Shown piece after piece: positions 20,108-30,032 of a stretch of DNA of 64,000 nucleotides (position 1 is its first letter; every line of letters begins with the position of its first letter). Both the position numbers and the translations under genes were made by a program. Under the pieces are notes generated by a model, which had not been told where the DNA came from, ran no database searches, and saw only the letters and a list, made by a program, of their open reading frames with translations. This stretch comes from Schleiferiaceae bacterium (GTDB lineage Bacteria > Bacteroidota > Bacteroidia > Flavobacteriales > Schleiferiaceae), in the NCBI GenBank assembly GCA_018401735.1, contig JAGYKI010000009.1, positions 58,868 through 122,867 on the forward strand, given 5' to 3'.

Positions 20108-20986
20108 ATGAAGGTAGCCGTTTTCGGAAAAGTGATCAGCCCAGAGGCTCGTCCCGATATAGAGTCTTTACATCGCATTTTAATAGATGCGGGTATCGAC
20201 TTTGTAGTTTTCGAAAGCCTCAATAATTTTATAATTGAACACTGCGATTTAGGTTTGAGTTTCCCTACTTTTTCCAATCATAAAGACCTGATACAATACG
20301 CTCCCGATTTTTTGATTACAATTGGAGGCGATGGTACCATCCTAGACGCAACAACCTTAGTGCGGAACTCTAAGATTCCGATAGTGGGGATTAACACGGG
20401 TAGACTAGGCTTTTTGTCGAATGTAAGCAGAGATAAAATTCAGGAGGCAATTGAGGCTCTTATAGCGGGCAAATACAAGCTAAGTGAAAGAAGTTTATTG
20501 GCTTTAGAAAGCGATGCGGTGGAGACGGAAATGCCCTTCGCTTTAAATGAGGTAACCGTTAGCCGTAAAGATACCACGGCCATGGTAACAGTTGAGGTTA
20601 CCATTGACGGTGAGTTTTTTAATAGTTATTGGGCGGATGGCTTAATTGTAGCCACGCCAACAGGCAGTACGGGTTATTCTTTAAGTTGCAATGGACCGAT
20701 AATTATGCCTGGTGCCGAGACCTTTGTGCTAACGCCTATAGCTCCGCACAATCTAACCGCTCGTCCCTTCGTTATCCCCAACAGCTGTAAAATTAATTTA
20801 AAGGTAACGAGCCGCGAAGAACAGAGCTTGATATCTTTAGATTCACGTATTTACTCGGTTCCGAATGGTACAGAAATTAGTTTAGGTTTAGCCGATTTTA
20901 CCATCGCTTTGGTAGAAACTAAGAACGAAACTTTTGCCAAGACTTTAAGAAATAAGTTGATGTGGGGCTTAGACAAGAGAAATTAA
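20108..20986 (+). CDS. nadK: NAD kinase
   Basis: FLITIGGDGTILDA; GINTGRLGFLS; TPTGSTGYSLSCNGPI. Confidence 0.95.
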   Translation: MKVAVFGKVISPEARPDIESLHRILIDAGIDFVVFESLNNFIIEHCDLGLSFPTFSNHKDLIQYAPDFLITIGGDGTILDATTLVRNSKIPIVGINTGRLGFLSNVSRDKIQEAIEALIAGKYKLSERSLLALESDAVETEMPFALNEVTVSRKDTTAMVTVEVTIDGEFFNSYWADGLIVATPTGSTGYSLSCNGPIIMPGAETFVLTPIAPHNLTARPFVIPNSCKINLKVTSREEQSLISLDSRIYSVPNGTEISLGLADFTIALVETKNETFAKTLRNKLMWGLDKRN

Positions 20987-21009
20987 TACGAGAATCCTAC
21001 TGAATTATT

Positions 21010-21017
21010 TATATTTG
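21010..21017 (+). promoter_or_regulatory. Candidate -7 element TATATTTG upstream of the 21029 gene
   Basis: Matches TAnnTTTG; 11 nt before the ATG. Confidence 0.35.
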
Positions 21018-21028
21018 CGCTCCCAAAA

Positions 21029-21853
21029 ATGAAGCTTAAGCAATTAATAATCAAATCAATAGTACTTTTGCTGCTGCCTTTTGTAGGCCGTAGTCAGTAC
21101 TTAGAAATCGGAATTACCGGCGGAGGAACCAATTTTTTAGGCGATGTAGGTCCCTATTCTTTTGATTTACCGCAAGGTTATCACGCCGGTTTTTTGATGC
21201 GTTATAACTTCAATCGCTTTTGGTCCATCCGTGCGCAAGCCAACTATGGTTTAATACAGGCCGATGATGCACGATCATCTATTGGTATTCGTACTGAACG
21301 CAATTTATCGTTCCGTTCAGTAGTGCGTGAAGCGTATGTGGTAGCCGAATTTAATTTTTTCGAATATCAGCCGGGCACCAAGCTGTGGCATACGCCTTAC
21401 ATAAATGGTGGCTTTGGAGTTTTTAGTTTTAATCCTGAAGCGCAATTTGATGGCAATTGGTACGAATTGCGTGAATTACGCACCGAAGGTCAAGGCACCT
21501 CGGTGGGCACTTCAGCGCCTTATGCTGAGGCGAGTTCCTTCTTTATTTTCTCTTTAGGTTATAAATTCTCTTTAGGTTCATTTACCAGTTTGGCAATAGA
21601 ATCAAGTTTTAGATCAACATATACCGATTATTTAGACGATGTTAGCGGCTTTTATGCCGACCCCATGGTGCTGGAAAATGAGGTTTCGCTATTATCGGCA
21701 AATTTAGCCGATCGCAGTTTTAGTGGTAGCGACAAGGAAAATATTTTACGGGGCGACCCCAGTAATCAAGATTGGTACATTTTCACAGGGATTAGCATCC
21801 AATTTAAATTCGGCGAACTTTACGAAAAGTGCGCAAATTTTGTTGGAAATTAA
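21029..21853 (+). CDS. Outer-membrane beta-barrel protein, DUF6089-like
   Basis: Signal peptide; LEIGITGGGTNFLGDVGPYSFDLPQGYHAGFLMRYNFNRFWSIRAQANYG. Confidence 0.75.
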   Translation: MKLKQLIIKSIVLLLLPFVGRSQYLEIGITGGGTNFLGDVGPYSFDLPQGYHAGFLMRYNFNRFWSIRAQANYGLIQADDARSSIGIRTERNLSFRSVVREAYVVAEFNFFEYQPGTKLWHTPYINGGFGVFSFNPEAQFDGNWYELRELRTEGQGTSVGTSAPYAEASSFFIFSLGYKFSLGSFTSLAIESSFRSTYTDYLDDVSGFYADPMVLENEVSLLSANLADRSFSGSDKENILRGDPSNQDWYIFTGISIQFKFGELYEKCANFVGN

Positions 21854-21861
21854 GGAATACT

Positions 21862-22614
21862 ATGAGCCTAAAGGAAGAAATTAGGGATTCTATAAAAAGG
21901 CCCCAGCACGTTGCAATTATCATGGATGGCAATGGTCGTTGGGCTAAAAAGAAAGGCTATATAAGGTCTATTGGTCACGAAAACGGGGTTGATGCCCTGC
22001 GTAATATTGCTACCGCATCTGCAGAAGCGAATATAAAATACCTTACCGTTTACGCCTTTAGTAGCGAAAATTGGAACAGACCTAAAGCTGAGGTAAAGGC
22101 CTTAATGTCTATTTTGGTTTCGAGCTTAAAAAAGGAGTTAAAAACTCTACAGGATAATAAAATTCGCCTGAGAGCCATTGGAGACAGCCTTTCGCTACCC
22201 CATAATTGCCAAAGAGAACTGGCTGAGGTAATGGAGCTTACCAAGGATAACGACCACATGACTTTAACCTTGGCGCTAAGTTATGGCAGTCGTGAGGAAA
22301 TAAAATTAGCTGTGCAAAAATTAGCCCGTGAAGTGGCCGCAGGGGAACGCACGGTAGAGTCGATTGACGAAGAAGTGATTTCGAAAGCCTTGTACACCGA
22401 CTTTTTACCCGATCCCGATTTATTAATTCGTACGAGCGACGAATATCGTATTAGTAACTATTTGCTTTGGCAGATAGCCTATAGCGAATTATACTTCACA
22501 CCTAAATTATGGCCCGACTTCGGCGCAGAAGATTTCTACGAGGCCATTCTATCTTATATGAATCGCGAACGACGTTTTGGCAAGACGACTGAGCAAATAA
22601 AATCTTTATCATAA
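21862..22614 (+). CDS. uppS: Isoprenyl (undecaprenyl diphosphate) synthase
   Basis: HVAIIMDGNGRWAKKKG; TVYAFSSENWNRP; PDPDLLIRTSDEYRISNYLLWQIAYSELYFT. Confidence 0.95.
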   Translation: MSLKEEIRDSIKRPQHVAIIMDGNGRWAKKKGYIRSIGHENGVDALRNIATASAEANIKYLTVYAFSSENWNRPKAEVKALMSILVSSLKKELKTLQDNKIRLRAIGDSLSLPHNCQRELAEVMELTKDNDHMTLTLALSYGSREEIKLAVQKLAREVAAGERTVESIDEEVISKALYTDFLPDPDLLIRTSDEYRISNYLLWQIAYSELYFTPKLWPDFGAEDFYEAILSYMNRERRFGKTTEQIKSLS

Positions 22615-22616
22615 TA

Positions 22617-25100
22617 ATGCGGAAGCTTCTCTTAGCCCTGGCTATAGCATTTGTTTTTAGTCCTGTTTCTGTGGTTGCCCAAGATGGGGGAATAAATATA
22701 TTACCTGGCCAAGAATATGAAATCGGTGGAATTCGTATTAGTGGATCGGATAACCTCGATAAGCAGGTTATAACTTTAATTTCGGGTCTGCAGGTGGGCG
22801 ATCGTATCACCCTTCCGGGAGATAAAACCACGCGAGCCATCGAAAACTTATGGCGTCAGAAATTATTTGATGATATTGGCATTTTTGTAACCGAGGTGCA
22901 AGGGAAAGTGGTTTTCCTAGAAATCCGGCTTCGGGAATTACCCAAATTAAGTAAATATGGTATTCGCGGTTTAAAAAAATCAAAACGCGATAACCTACGC
23001 GATGAACTGGATTTAAGCAGTGGCGTAATTGTTACCGAAAACCTAATTGTAAATACTCGCAACCGCGCACGCGACTTCTTTATTAAAGATGGCTATTTAA
23101 ATGCAAGTGTTAAGGTGGTGAAGCGATCGGATACGACCCGCAGTAACTCAGTTATTCTCGATATCCTCGTGGAAAAAGGAGAAAAGGTGAAGATTAAAGA
23201 TATCAACTTTATTGGGAATGAAAACCTTGCTGATCGCGATCTGCGTAAAGCGATGGATGAAACCAAACGCGCTCGTTTTTGGAATATCTTTAAAAGCTCT
23301 AAACTTTTAGCCGAGGAGTACAAAGAAGATAAAAAGTTAATTATTGAAAAGTACAATTCGGAAGGATATCGCGATGCGCGTATAATTTCGGATACGGTTT
23401 ATGCGGTGGATGATGATCGCGTGGCTATTGATATTAAAGTTGAAGAAGGACGCAAGTATTACTTCGGTGATATTAGCTGGGTAGGAAACTCAAAGTATAG
23501 CTCGGAAACTTTAACAGAAGTTTTAGCGATTAAAAAGGGCGATGTTTACGATGCTAGTTTCTTGCAGCAAAGGCTTTTTGGCGATCCTGCAGGTACGGAA
23601 GTATCAGCCCTTTATCTGGATAACGGTTATTTATTTTTTTACATGAATCCCGTGGAGGTTTCAGTAGCTAATGATACCATCGACTTGGAGATTCGGATGC
23701 AAGAAGGTCGCCAAGCAACCATTAACAAGATTACCATTGTGGGTAACGATCGTACCAATGATCACGTTATTATGCGTGAACTGCGCACCAAGCCAGGTGA
23801 GCTTTTCCGCAGAAGTGATATTCAAAGATCGATGCGCGAATTGCAACAATTAGGCTTTTTCGATCCCCAGAAATTAGATGTAAAACCTTTACCAGATGCA
23901 GAAACGGGAACGGTAGATATCGAATATGTAGTGGCGGAGCAATCTACTTCACAACTCGAATTACAAGGAGGTTGGGGTGCTGGACGTATCGTTGGAACCT
24001 TAGGTTTAAACTTTAATAATTTTTCGGCCCGCAACATGTTTAAGAAAGGAGCCTGGGCACCTTTACCTGCCGGTGATGGACAAACGATAAACTTACGGGC
24101 CCAAAGTAATGGTCTTTTCTTTCAGTCGTATAGCGCTTCGTTTACCGAGCCTTGGTTAGGAGGAAAAAAGCCAACCTCTTTAACGGTTTCTTTTTACCAT
24201 AATATTCAAAACCTTTTTGGGGTGCCGAGAAGCGATCCCAATTATCAAGGTTTAAGTATTACTGGGGTTACCATTGGTTTAGGTAAACGTTTGAAATGGC
24301 CGGATGATTATTTTACCTTTTTCCAATCTATCGATTTTCAGCGTTACCGCTTATTCGATTATCCTTTGGCCGGTATTAATTTCGGTGATGGACGAGTAAA
24401 TAATATCAACTATAAAGTGACCTTGGGTAGAAATAGTGTTGATTACCCCATTTATCCCCGCAAGGGAAATCTCTTTAGTTTAAGTGCTGAGTTTACACCG
24501 CCTTGGTCTTTATTTAATGGCAAAGACTACAGCGACTTAGGTCCTAATCAGAAATACGAGCTCTTAGAGTATTATAAGATTAAATTGAATAGCTCTTGGT
24601 TTACCGAGATATTACCGAAGACCGTAATTAAGGCGGCTGGTGAATTCGGCTTCTTAGGGTCTTACAATAACGAAATCGGCTTGCCTCCTTTTGAGCGCTT
24701 CTTCTTGGGAGGTGATGGTTTACAGAACTTCGTTTTAGATGGCCGTGAAATCATAGGTTTGAGAGGTTATCCAAATAACAGCCTTGTGCCGGCGGAAACC
24801 CCAGGAACTGGTGGTGCTTTGTACAACAAGTTTACTTTGGAACTACGCTATTTAATTACCGAAAACCCTAGTGCTCAGATTTTTGCGCTATCCTTTTTAG
24901 AAGCGGGAAATAACTTCAATACTTTTGATAACTATGAGCCGTTTAGCTTGAAGCGTTCAGCAGGTTTTGGAGTGCGTATCTTCATGCCAATGTTTGGTTT
25001 ATTAGGTGTTGATTTTGGTTATGGCTTTGATGGTCTTCCACAAACTCCAAATTCCCCGAGCGGTTGGAATACACACTTTATTATTGGACAGCAATTTTAA
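22617..25100 (+). CDS. bamA: Outer-membrane protein assembly factor BamA
   Basis: POTRA repeats and a C-terminal barrel, VRIFMPMFGLLGVDFGYGFDG...HFIIGQQF. Confidence 0.93.
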   Translation: MRKLLLALAIAFVFSPVSVVAQDGGINILPGQEYEIGGIRISGSDNLDKQVITLISGLQVGDRITLPGDKTTRAIENLWRQKLFDDIGIFVTEVQGKVVFLEIRLRELPKLSKYGIRGLKKSKRDNLRDELDLSSGVIVTENLIVNTRNRARDFFIKDGYLNASVKVVKRSDTTRSNSVILDILVEKGEKVKIKDINFIGNENLADRDLRKAMDETKRARFWNIFKSSKLLAEEYKEDKKLIIEKYNSEGYRDARIISDTVYAVDDDRVAIDIKVEEGRKYYFGDISWVGNSKYSSETLTEVLAIKKGDVYDASFLQQRLFGDPAGTEVSALYLDNGYLFFYMNPVEVSVANDTIDLEIRMQEGRQATINKITIVGNDRTNDHVIMRELRTKPGELFRRSDIQRSMRELQQLGFFDPQKLDVKPLPDAETGTVDIEYVVAEQSTSQLELQGGWGAGRIVGTLGLNFNNFSARNMFKKGAWAPLPAGDGQTINLRAQSNGLFFQSYSASFTEPWLGGKKPTSLTVSFYHNIQNLFGVPRSDPNYQGLSITGVTIGLGKRLKWPDDYFTFFQSIDFQRYRLFDYPLAGINFGDGRVNNINYKVTLGRNSVDYPIYPRKGNLFSLSAEFTPPWSLFNGKDYSDLGPNQKYELLEYYKIKLNSSWFTEILPKTVIKAAGEFGFLGSYNNEIGLPPFERFFLGGDGLQNFVLDGREIIGLRGYPNNSLVPAETPGTGGALYNKFTLELRYLITENPSAQIFALSFLEAGNNFNTFDNYEPFSLKRSAGFGVRIFMPMFGLLGVDFGYGFDGLPQTPNSPSGWNTHFIIGQQF

Positions 25101-25179
25101 ATAACCTATTTTCGCCCGCGTTTTAATTAAGCCTTAAAGCTTTAGGTCTTATGGGGAGGAAATTAATCCTTTGCATATT

Positions 25180-25695
25180 ATGAAATTACATAAGAGATTT
25201 GTTCTTGTTTTTCTTGGTCTGGTTTTTGGTTTTAGCTTATGTGCCCAGCGTTTTGGAATCGTTGATTCTGAATACGTTTTAAAGCAAATTCCAGATTATG
25301 ATTATGCCCAAAAGCAGCTGGACCAGTTAAGCCGCACTTGGGAAGGTGAGATCGAAGCTCTTTTAAGCGAAGCAGATGCAATGCGCAAAAGCTATGAAGC
25401 CGAGAAGGTTCTTCTTACCGAAGAAATGAAAGCAGAGCGCTTGGCGGCCATTAGTGCCAAAGAAGAGGAGGCGAAGAAAAGCCAGCAGTTGTATTTTGGC
25501 TTAGAAGGGAAAATTTACACCAAGCGATTGGAGTTGGTTAAACCCATACAAGATAAAATTTATAACGCGGTGCAAGATGTTGCCCGGCGAAGAAATTTAG
25601 ACGTAGTATTCGATAAAGGGAGTGAGCTAATAACCCTTTACGTAAGTGAGAAAGTTGATATTAGCGACGAAGTAATAAAGAAATTAGAAGAATAA
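25180..25695 (+). CDS. OmpH/Skp-family periplasmic chaperone
   Basis: FGIVDSEYVLKQIPDYDYAQKQLDQL; C-terminal RRNLDVVFDKGSELITLYVS. Confidence 0.88.
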   Translation: MKLHKRFVLVFLGLVFGFSLCAQRFGIVDSEYVLKQIPDYDYAQKQLDQLSRTWEGEIEALLSEADAMRKSYEAEKVLLTEEMKAERLAAISAKEEEAKKSQQLYFGLEGKIYTKRLELVKPIQDKIYNAVQDVARRRNLDVVFDKGSELITLYVSEKVDISDEVIKKLEE

Positions 25696-25718
25696 CACAG
25701 GAAAGAAAAACCAATAAA

Positions 25719-26228
25719 ATGAAAAAAGTACTTTTAGCCCTAGCCCTATTTGTGGGAACAGCAAGTGTAGCCATTGCACAGCAAAAAATCGGTCACATTA
25801 ACGCCGATGAGCTTTTACAACTTATGCCAGAAACCAAAACGGCACAAACCGAATTAGAAACTTATGGTCGTCAGTTAGAGAAGGATTTAACCGACATGGA
25901 GACGGAGTTGCAAAACAAAATCGACTCTTTTAGAGCGAATGAGAAAATGATGACCACTTTAGCACGCGAAACCAAAACTAAAGAGTTACAAGAATTACAA
26001 ATGCGTATTCAGGAATATAGCCAGCGTGCCCAACAAGATTTGCAACAAAAGCAAGTAGAGCTATTAACACCAGTAATTGAAAGAGCTACCACTGCGGTGC
26101 AAGAAGTAGCGAAAGAAAACGGCTTCTCGTATATATTAGATAGCTCTCCGAGTAAAGCGGTAGTAGTTTTTGCTGAAAATGGTGAAGATATTATGCCGTT
26201 AGTGAAAGCGAAATTAGCTATTCAGTAA
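25719..26228 (+). CDS. OmpH/Skp-family periplasmic chaperone (second paralogue)
   Basis: KIGHINADELLQLMPETKTAQTELETYGRQLEKDL; NGFSYILDSS. Confidence 0.88.
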   Translation: MKKVLLALALFVGTASVAIAQQKIGHINADELLQLMPETKTAQTELETYGRQLEKDLTDMETELQNKIDSFRANEKMMTTLARETKTKELQELQMRIQEYSQRAQQDLQQKQVELLTPVIERATTAVQEVAKENGFSYILDSSPSKAVVVFAENGEDIMPLVKAKLAIQ

Positions 26229-26251
26229 GTAAAGAACTAAATGTAACTTAG

Positions 26252-26281
26252 CCCGTCATTGATAAAGTGACGGGTTTTTTT
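26252..26281 (+). terminator. Intrinsic terminator abutting the murI ATG
   Basis: CCCGTCA-TTGATAAAG-TGACGGG followed by TTTTTTT and then ATG at 26282. Confidence 0.85.
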
Positions 26282-27085
26282 ATGGAAAAAAATAGGCCTA
26301 TTGGTATTTTTGATTCAGGTGTGGGTGGTTTAACGGTAGCCAAAGCTATTGCCGAACTTTTACCTGCGGAGTCTTTTATTTATTTTGGCGATACACGTCA
26401 TGCCCCTTATGGAGATAAGTCTTCTCATACCATTCGTGAATACTCTCAGCGAATCAGTCGCTTTTTAGTAGCACAAAACTGTAAGGCTATCGTAATAGCT
26501 TGTAATAGCGCATCGGCCGCAGCCTACCAACAATTATGCGCCGACTTTCCTAATATTCCCATTATTAACGTAATTGATCCGGCAGTAAAATATATTGCCC
26601 AAAGTGAGGCGAGCAAGGTGGGTATAATTGCTACGCGCGCCACGGTCCGTTCCAAGGTTTACGCCCAAAGGATTAGTGCGGCCAATCAAAATCTCACCGT
26701 AGTGCAAAAAGCGACACCTTTATTGGCTCCCTTAATTGAAGAGGGCTTTGCGGGCACCGACGTTAGCAAAGGGGCTTTGGCGCATTACTTAAATCATAGC
26801 AGCCTAAAAAAGTTAAGCGATTTAATTTTAGGTTGTACCCATTATCCTTTATTGGAAGAGGAAATTGCCGCCTTTTTAGGGCCAAAAGTGAGGGTTTTAA
26901 ATTCAGCAAAGCTGGCCGCTCAGGCTTTGCAGGGAGTTTTAGCTTGGCAAGATTTATTGTCCACTTCCGTAGATGCGGGTAAACGCAGGTTTTATGTCTC
27001 CGAAAAAACACCCGCCTTTACCAAAATTGCTAAAATGTTTTTCGGCCAGGAAATTCGCTTGGAGGAAAAGTTCTTAAAATCCTGA
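26282..27085 (+). CDS. murI: Glutamate racemase
   Basis: PIGIFDSGVGGLTVAKA; IVIACNSASAAAY; LGCTHYPLLEEEI. Confidence 0.95.
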   Translation: MEKNRPIGIFDSGVGGLTVAKAIAELLPAESFIYFGDTRHAPYGDKSSHTIREYSQRISRFLVAQNCKAIVIACNSASAAAYQQLCADFPNIPIINVIDPAVKYIAQSEASKVGIIATRATVRSKVYAQRISAANQNLTVVQKATPLLAPLIEEGFAGTDVSKGALAHYLNHSSLKKLSDLILGCTHYPLLEEEIAAFLGPKVRVLNSAKLAAQALQGVLAWQDLLSTSVDAGKRRFYVSEKTPAFTKIAKMFFGQEIRLEEKFLKS

Positions 27086-27091
27086 TTTTAC

Positions 27092-27107
27092 GTCGAATTC
27101 ACGTTAA
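27092..27107. repeat. Solo 16-bp terminal inverted repeat of the nested-palindrome family
   Basis: GTCGAATTCACGTTAA is the exact reverse complement of the left TIR at 42715-42730. Confidence 0.7.
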
Positions 27108-27862
27108 TTTAAGAAATCCTTCACGAGATGGTAGACTTCGTCTGGCTTTTGGGCATGTAGCCAATGACCAGCACCTGCTATCGTTTCGATTTCTGCTTGA
27201 GGGAAGTGCTCGTATATTACCACGAAATCTTTTTCCTTGATATACCAAGAATCACCACCGCGTAAGAATAGTACCGGCCCGTCAAAAAAAGCATTGGGCG
27301 CGAGGCTTTCGCCCACTTTAACGATTTCACGCGCAAGTACGGGGAGGTTAAAGCGCCAGGCGAGCTTTCCTTTACTTTCCCAATAGAGATTTTTAAGCAG
27401 AAATTGTTGAACACCAAATTCAAGCTTGGGGCCAAAAGCTTCGGTGGCTTCTTTGCGACTTTCAATACTGCTTAGGTCGAGATTTTCTAACGCTTCCAAA
27501 ACCTCCTGATGATGCGGGCGATAGGCTTTAGGGCCTATGTCGGCCACAATTAACGCAGCTACCATTTCAGGATGGAACACACTAAAAAGCATGGCCACCT
27601 TACCACCCATGCTGTGGCCAAGGATATTAACCTTAGTAAGATTATTGTTTTCTAAGTACTCTAGTAAGTCCTCGGCCATCAGTTCGTAGCTAAACTCATC
27701 ACTCTGCGGGCTGCGACCATGATTACGCATATCAAGCAGGTGAACGCGGAAATCACTAGCCCATTTCTTAGCCAAGCTTTGCCAATTATCACTCATACCA
27801 AAGAGGCCGTGCATAATTATAAGATCGGGACCTTCACCTAAAACTTGTGACCACAACTTCAT
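27104..27862 (-). CDS. Alpha/beta-fold hydrolase (YbfF-like); start trimmed to MKLWSQ
   Basis: LIIMHGLFGMSDNWQSLAKKW...VHLLDMRNHGRSP...VNILGHSMGGKVAM...GAGHWLHAQKPDE. Confidence 0.92.
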   Translation of the reverse strand: MKLWSQVLGEGPDLIIMHGLFGMSDNWQSLAKKWASDFRVHLLDMRNHGRSPQSDEFSYELMAEDLLEYLENNNLTKVNILGHSMGGKVAMLFSVFHPEMVAALIVADIGPKAYRPHHQEVLEALENLDLSSIESRKEATEAFGPKLEFGVQQFLLKNLYWESKGKLAWRFNLPVLAREIVKVGESLAPNAFFDGPVLFLRGGDSWYIKEKDFVVIYEHFPQAEIETIAGAGHWLHAQKPDEVYHLVKDFLN

Positions 27863-27962
27863 AAAATAACTTTTGGCAAAGGTCGTGTATCTTCCTCGAA
27901 AGACCCAATCGATAAGATAGCGCATTCTTAAAATTTATACTGCTCAAGCGTTACTAGATTAG

Positions 27963-27970
27963 TACTTTTG
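27963..27970 (+). promoter_or_regulatory. Candidate -7 element TACTTTTG upstream of metG
   Basis: Matches TAnnTTTG, 17 nt upstream of the metG ATG. Confidence 0.4.
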
Positions 27971-27987
27971 TAGACTAATTTTTTTGC

Positions 27988-30024
27988 ATGTTAAAAGCGA
28001 AACGCTATACGGTTACTGCCGCCCTTCCTTATGCTAATGGTCCTGTACATATCGGTCACTTAGCAGGATGTTATTTGCCTTCTGATATTTTCGTGCGTTA
28101 CCTGAGGATGAATGGAGCCGATGTGGCTTTTGTTAGCGGCACAGATGAGCACGGAGCAGCAATTAATATTAAGGCGAAGAGTGAAAACACCAGCCCCCAA
28201 GAAATTGTAGATCGTTATCATAAAATAATTGGCGATGCTTTGCAGGAGGTAGGCATAAGCTTCGATATTTTTTCACGTACTTCTAAAGAAATTCATCACC
28301 AAACGGCGCAGGCCTTTTTCACTACCCTTTTGGAGAAGGGTTCTTTGGTAGAGAAAACGACGGAACAATATTATGATCCAGAGGCGAATCAGTTTTTGGC
28401 CGATCGTTTTATAATTGGTCAGTGTCCTAATTGTAGCTTCCCCGAAGCTTATGGAGATCAGTGTGAAAGCTGCGGTAGTACTCTTAATTCTACGGATCTT
28501 ATTCATCCTAAATCGCGTTTAAGTGGAGCTAGTCCAGAGCTAAGAAATACGACCCATTGGTTCTTGCCTTTAGATCACTTGTCTCCCAAAATAAAGGCTT
28601 ATATCGAAAGTCACAAAGATTGGAAGCCTAGTGTTTATGGTCAGTCGATGAGTTGGCTGGATTCAGGTGATGGTCTGCAAGCGCGCAGCATGACCCGCGA
28701 TTTAGACTGGGGAATCCCCGTACCCGTAGAAGGCGCCGAAGGAAAAGTTTTATACGTGTGGTTTGATGCGCCCATCGGGTATATTTCGGCCACGAAGGAA
28801 CTAAAAGGTGAAGCCTGGACCAATTACTGGCAAGACGAGGAAACTAAACTGGTGCATTTTATCGGTAAGGATAATATCGTTTTTCATTGCATTATTTTCC
28901 CTGCCATGCTTATGGAACATGGCGGTTACCATTTAGCCGATGAGGTTCCTGCCAATGCCTTCTTAAACCTAGAAGGGGAGAAGATATCTACCAGTCGTAA
29001 TTGGGCAGTTTGGTTGCATGAATACTTAGTTGATTTTAAAGATCAGCAGGATGTTTTACGCTATGTGCTAACCGCTACAGCGCCCGAGTCTAAAGACAAT
29101 GATTTTACCTGGAAGGATTTTCAAATTCGCAACAATAGCGAGTTAGTAGCGATACTTGGCAATTTTGTAAATCGAGTGTTAGTGCTAATGAATAAATATT
29201 ACGAAGGCGCTTTACCAGAAGCAGGTGCGCTTTCTCCTGCCGATCAAGAAATGCTAGCGAAGCTGAAAGAGGCGCCCAATGAAATTGCTGCTTCCTTAGA
29301 GAAGTATCGCTTTAGAGAGGCCTTAAACGCCTTTATGAATTTAGCGCGCGCTGGCAATAAATACCTAGCCGATGAAGAGCCTTGGAAACAAATAAAAGTT
29401 GATCCCGTTCGCACGGCTACTATTATGAATATCGCGGCGCAGGTGGCCGCTCAACTATCTCAATGCATGGAGCCTTTTATGCCTTTTACCGCGGCTAAAT
29501 TGCGTGGCTATTTAGGGATGGATAAAATGTCTTGGGAGAATTTATCTCAACAAGAATTACTCGCTTCAGGCACAGTGCTTAGTCAGGGTGATTTGCTCTT
29601 TAAAAAAATTGAAGACAGTGAAATTGAAGCGCAATTAGCGAAATTGGAAGCAAGTAAGAAAGCTAATGCCAAGCCGCAATACGAAGCCTTAAAAGCAGAA
29701 ATCACTTTTGAAGATTTCTCTAAAGTAGACTTGCGTGTAGCTACTATTATTGCGGCCGAAAAAATTAAAAAGGCCAATAAGCTATTGCAATTACGCGTAG
29801 ATTTGGGTTTTGAGGAACGCACGATTATAAGTGGTATCGCCGAGCATTATACTCCCGAAGAAATTATCGGTAAAAAGGTTTCGGTAGTAGTAAACTTAGC
29901 GCCTCGTAAGATGCGTGGTGTATTTAGCGAAGGGATGATTTTAATGGCCGAAAATGGCGCCACAGGCGAATTAGCTTTTTGTGCCACTGATGAACATTTG
30001 CCTAATGGTGCTGTAATACGTTAA
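27988..30024 (+). CDS. metG: Methionyl-tRNA synthetase
   Basis: YTVTAALPYANGPVHIGHLAG; CPNC...CESCG zinc site; KISTSRNWAVWL; C-terminal tRNA-binding domain. Confidence 0.96.
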   Translation: MLKAKRYTVTAALPYANGPVHIGHLAGCYLPSDIFVRYLRMNGADVAFVSGTDEHGAAINIKAKSENTSPQEIVDRYHKIIGDALQEVGISFDIFSRTSKEIHHQTAQAFFTTLLEKGSLVEKTTEQYYDPEANQFLADRFIIGQCPNCSFPEAYGDQCESCGSTLNSTDLIHPKSRLSGASPELRNTTHWFLPLDHLSPKIKAYIESHKDWKPSVYGQSMSWLDSGDGLQARSMTRDLDWGIPVPVEGAEGKVLYVWFDAPIGYISATKELKGEAWTNYWQDEETKLVHFIGKDNIVFHCIIFPAMLMEHGGYHLADEVPANAFLNLEGEKISTSRNWAVWLHEYLVDFKDQQDVLRYVLTATAPESKDNDFTWKDFQIRNNSELVAILGNFVNRVLVLMNKYYEGALPEAGALSPADQEMLAKLKEAPNEIAASLEKYRFREALNAFMNLARAGNKYLADEEPWKQIKVDPVRTATIMNIAAQVAAQLSQCMEPFMPFTAAKLRGYLGMDKMSWENLSQQELLASGTVLSQGDLLFKKIEDSEIEAQLAKLEASKKANAKPQYEALKAEITFEDFSKVDLRVATIIAAEKIKKANKLLQLRVDLGFEERTIISGIAEHYTPEEIIGKKVSVVVNLAPRKMRGVFSEGMILMAENGATGELAFCATDEHLPNGAVIR

Positions 30025-30032
30025 ATAATAAT

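Noticed and set aside
25171-26228. Two adjacent skp/ompH genes as a novelty
   Set aside because: Tandem OmpH-family genes after bamA are common in Bacteroidota.
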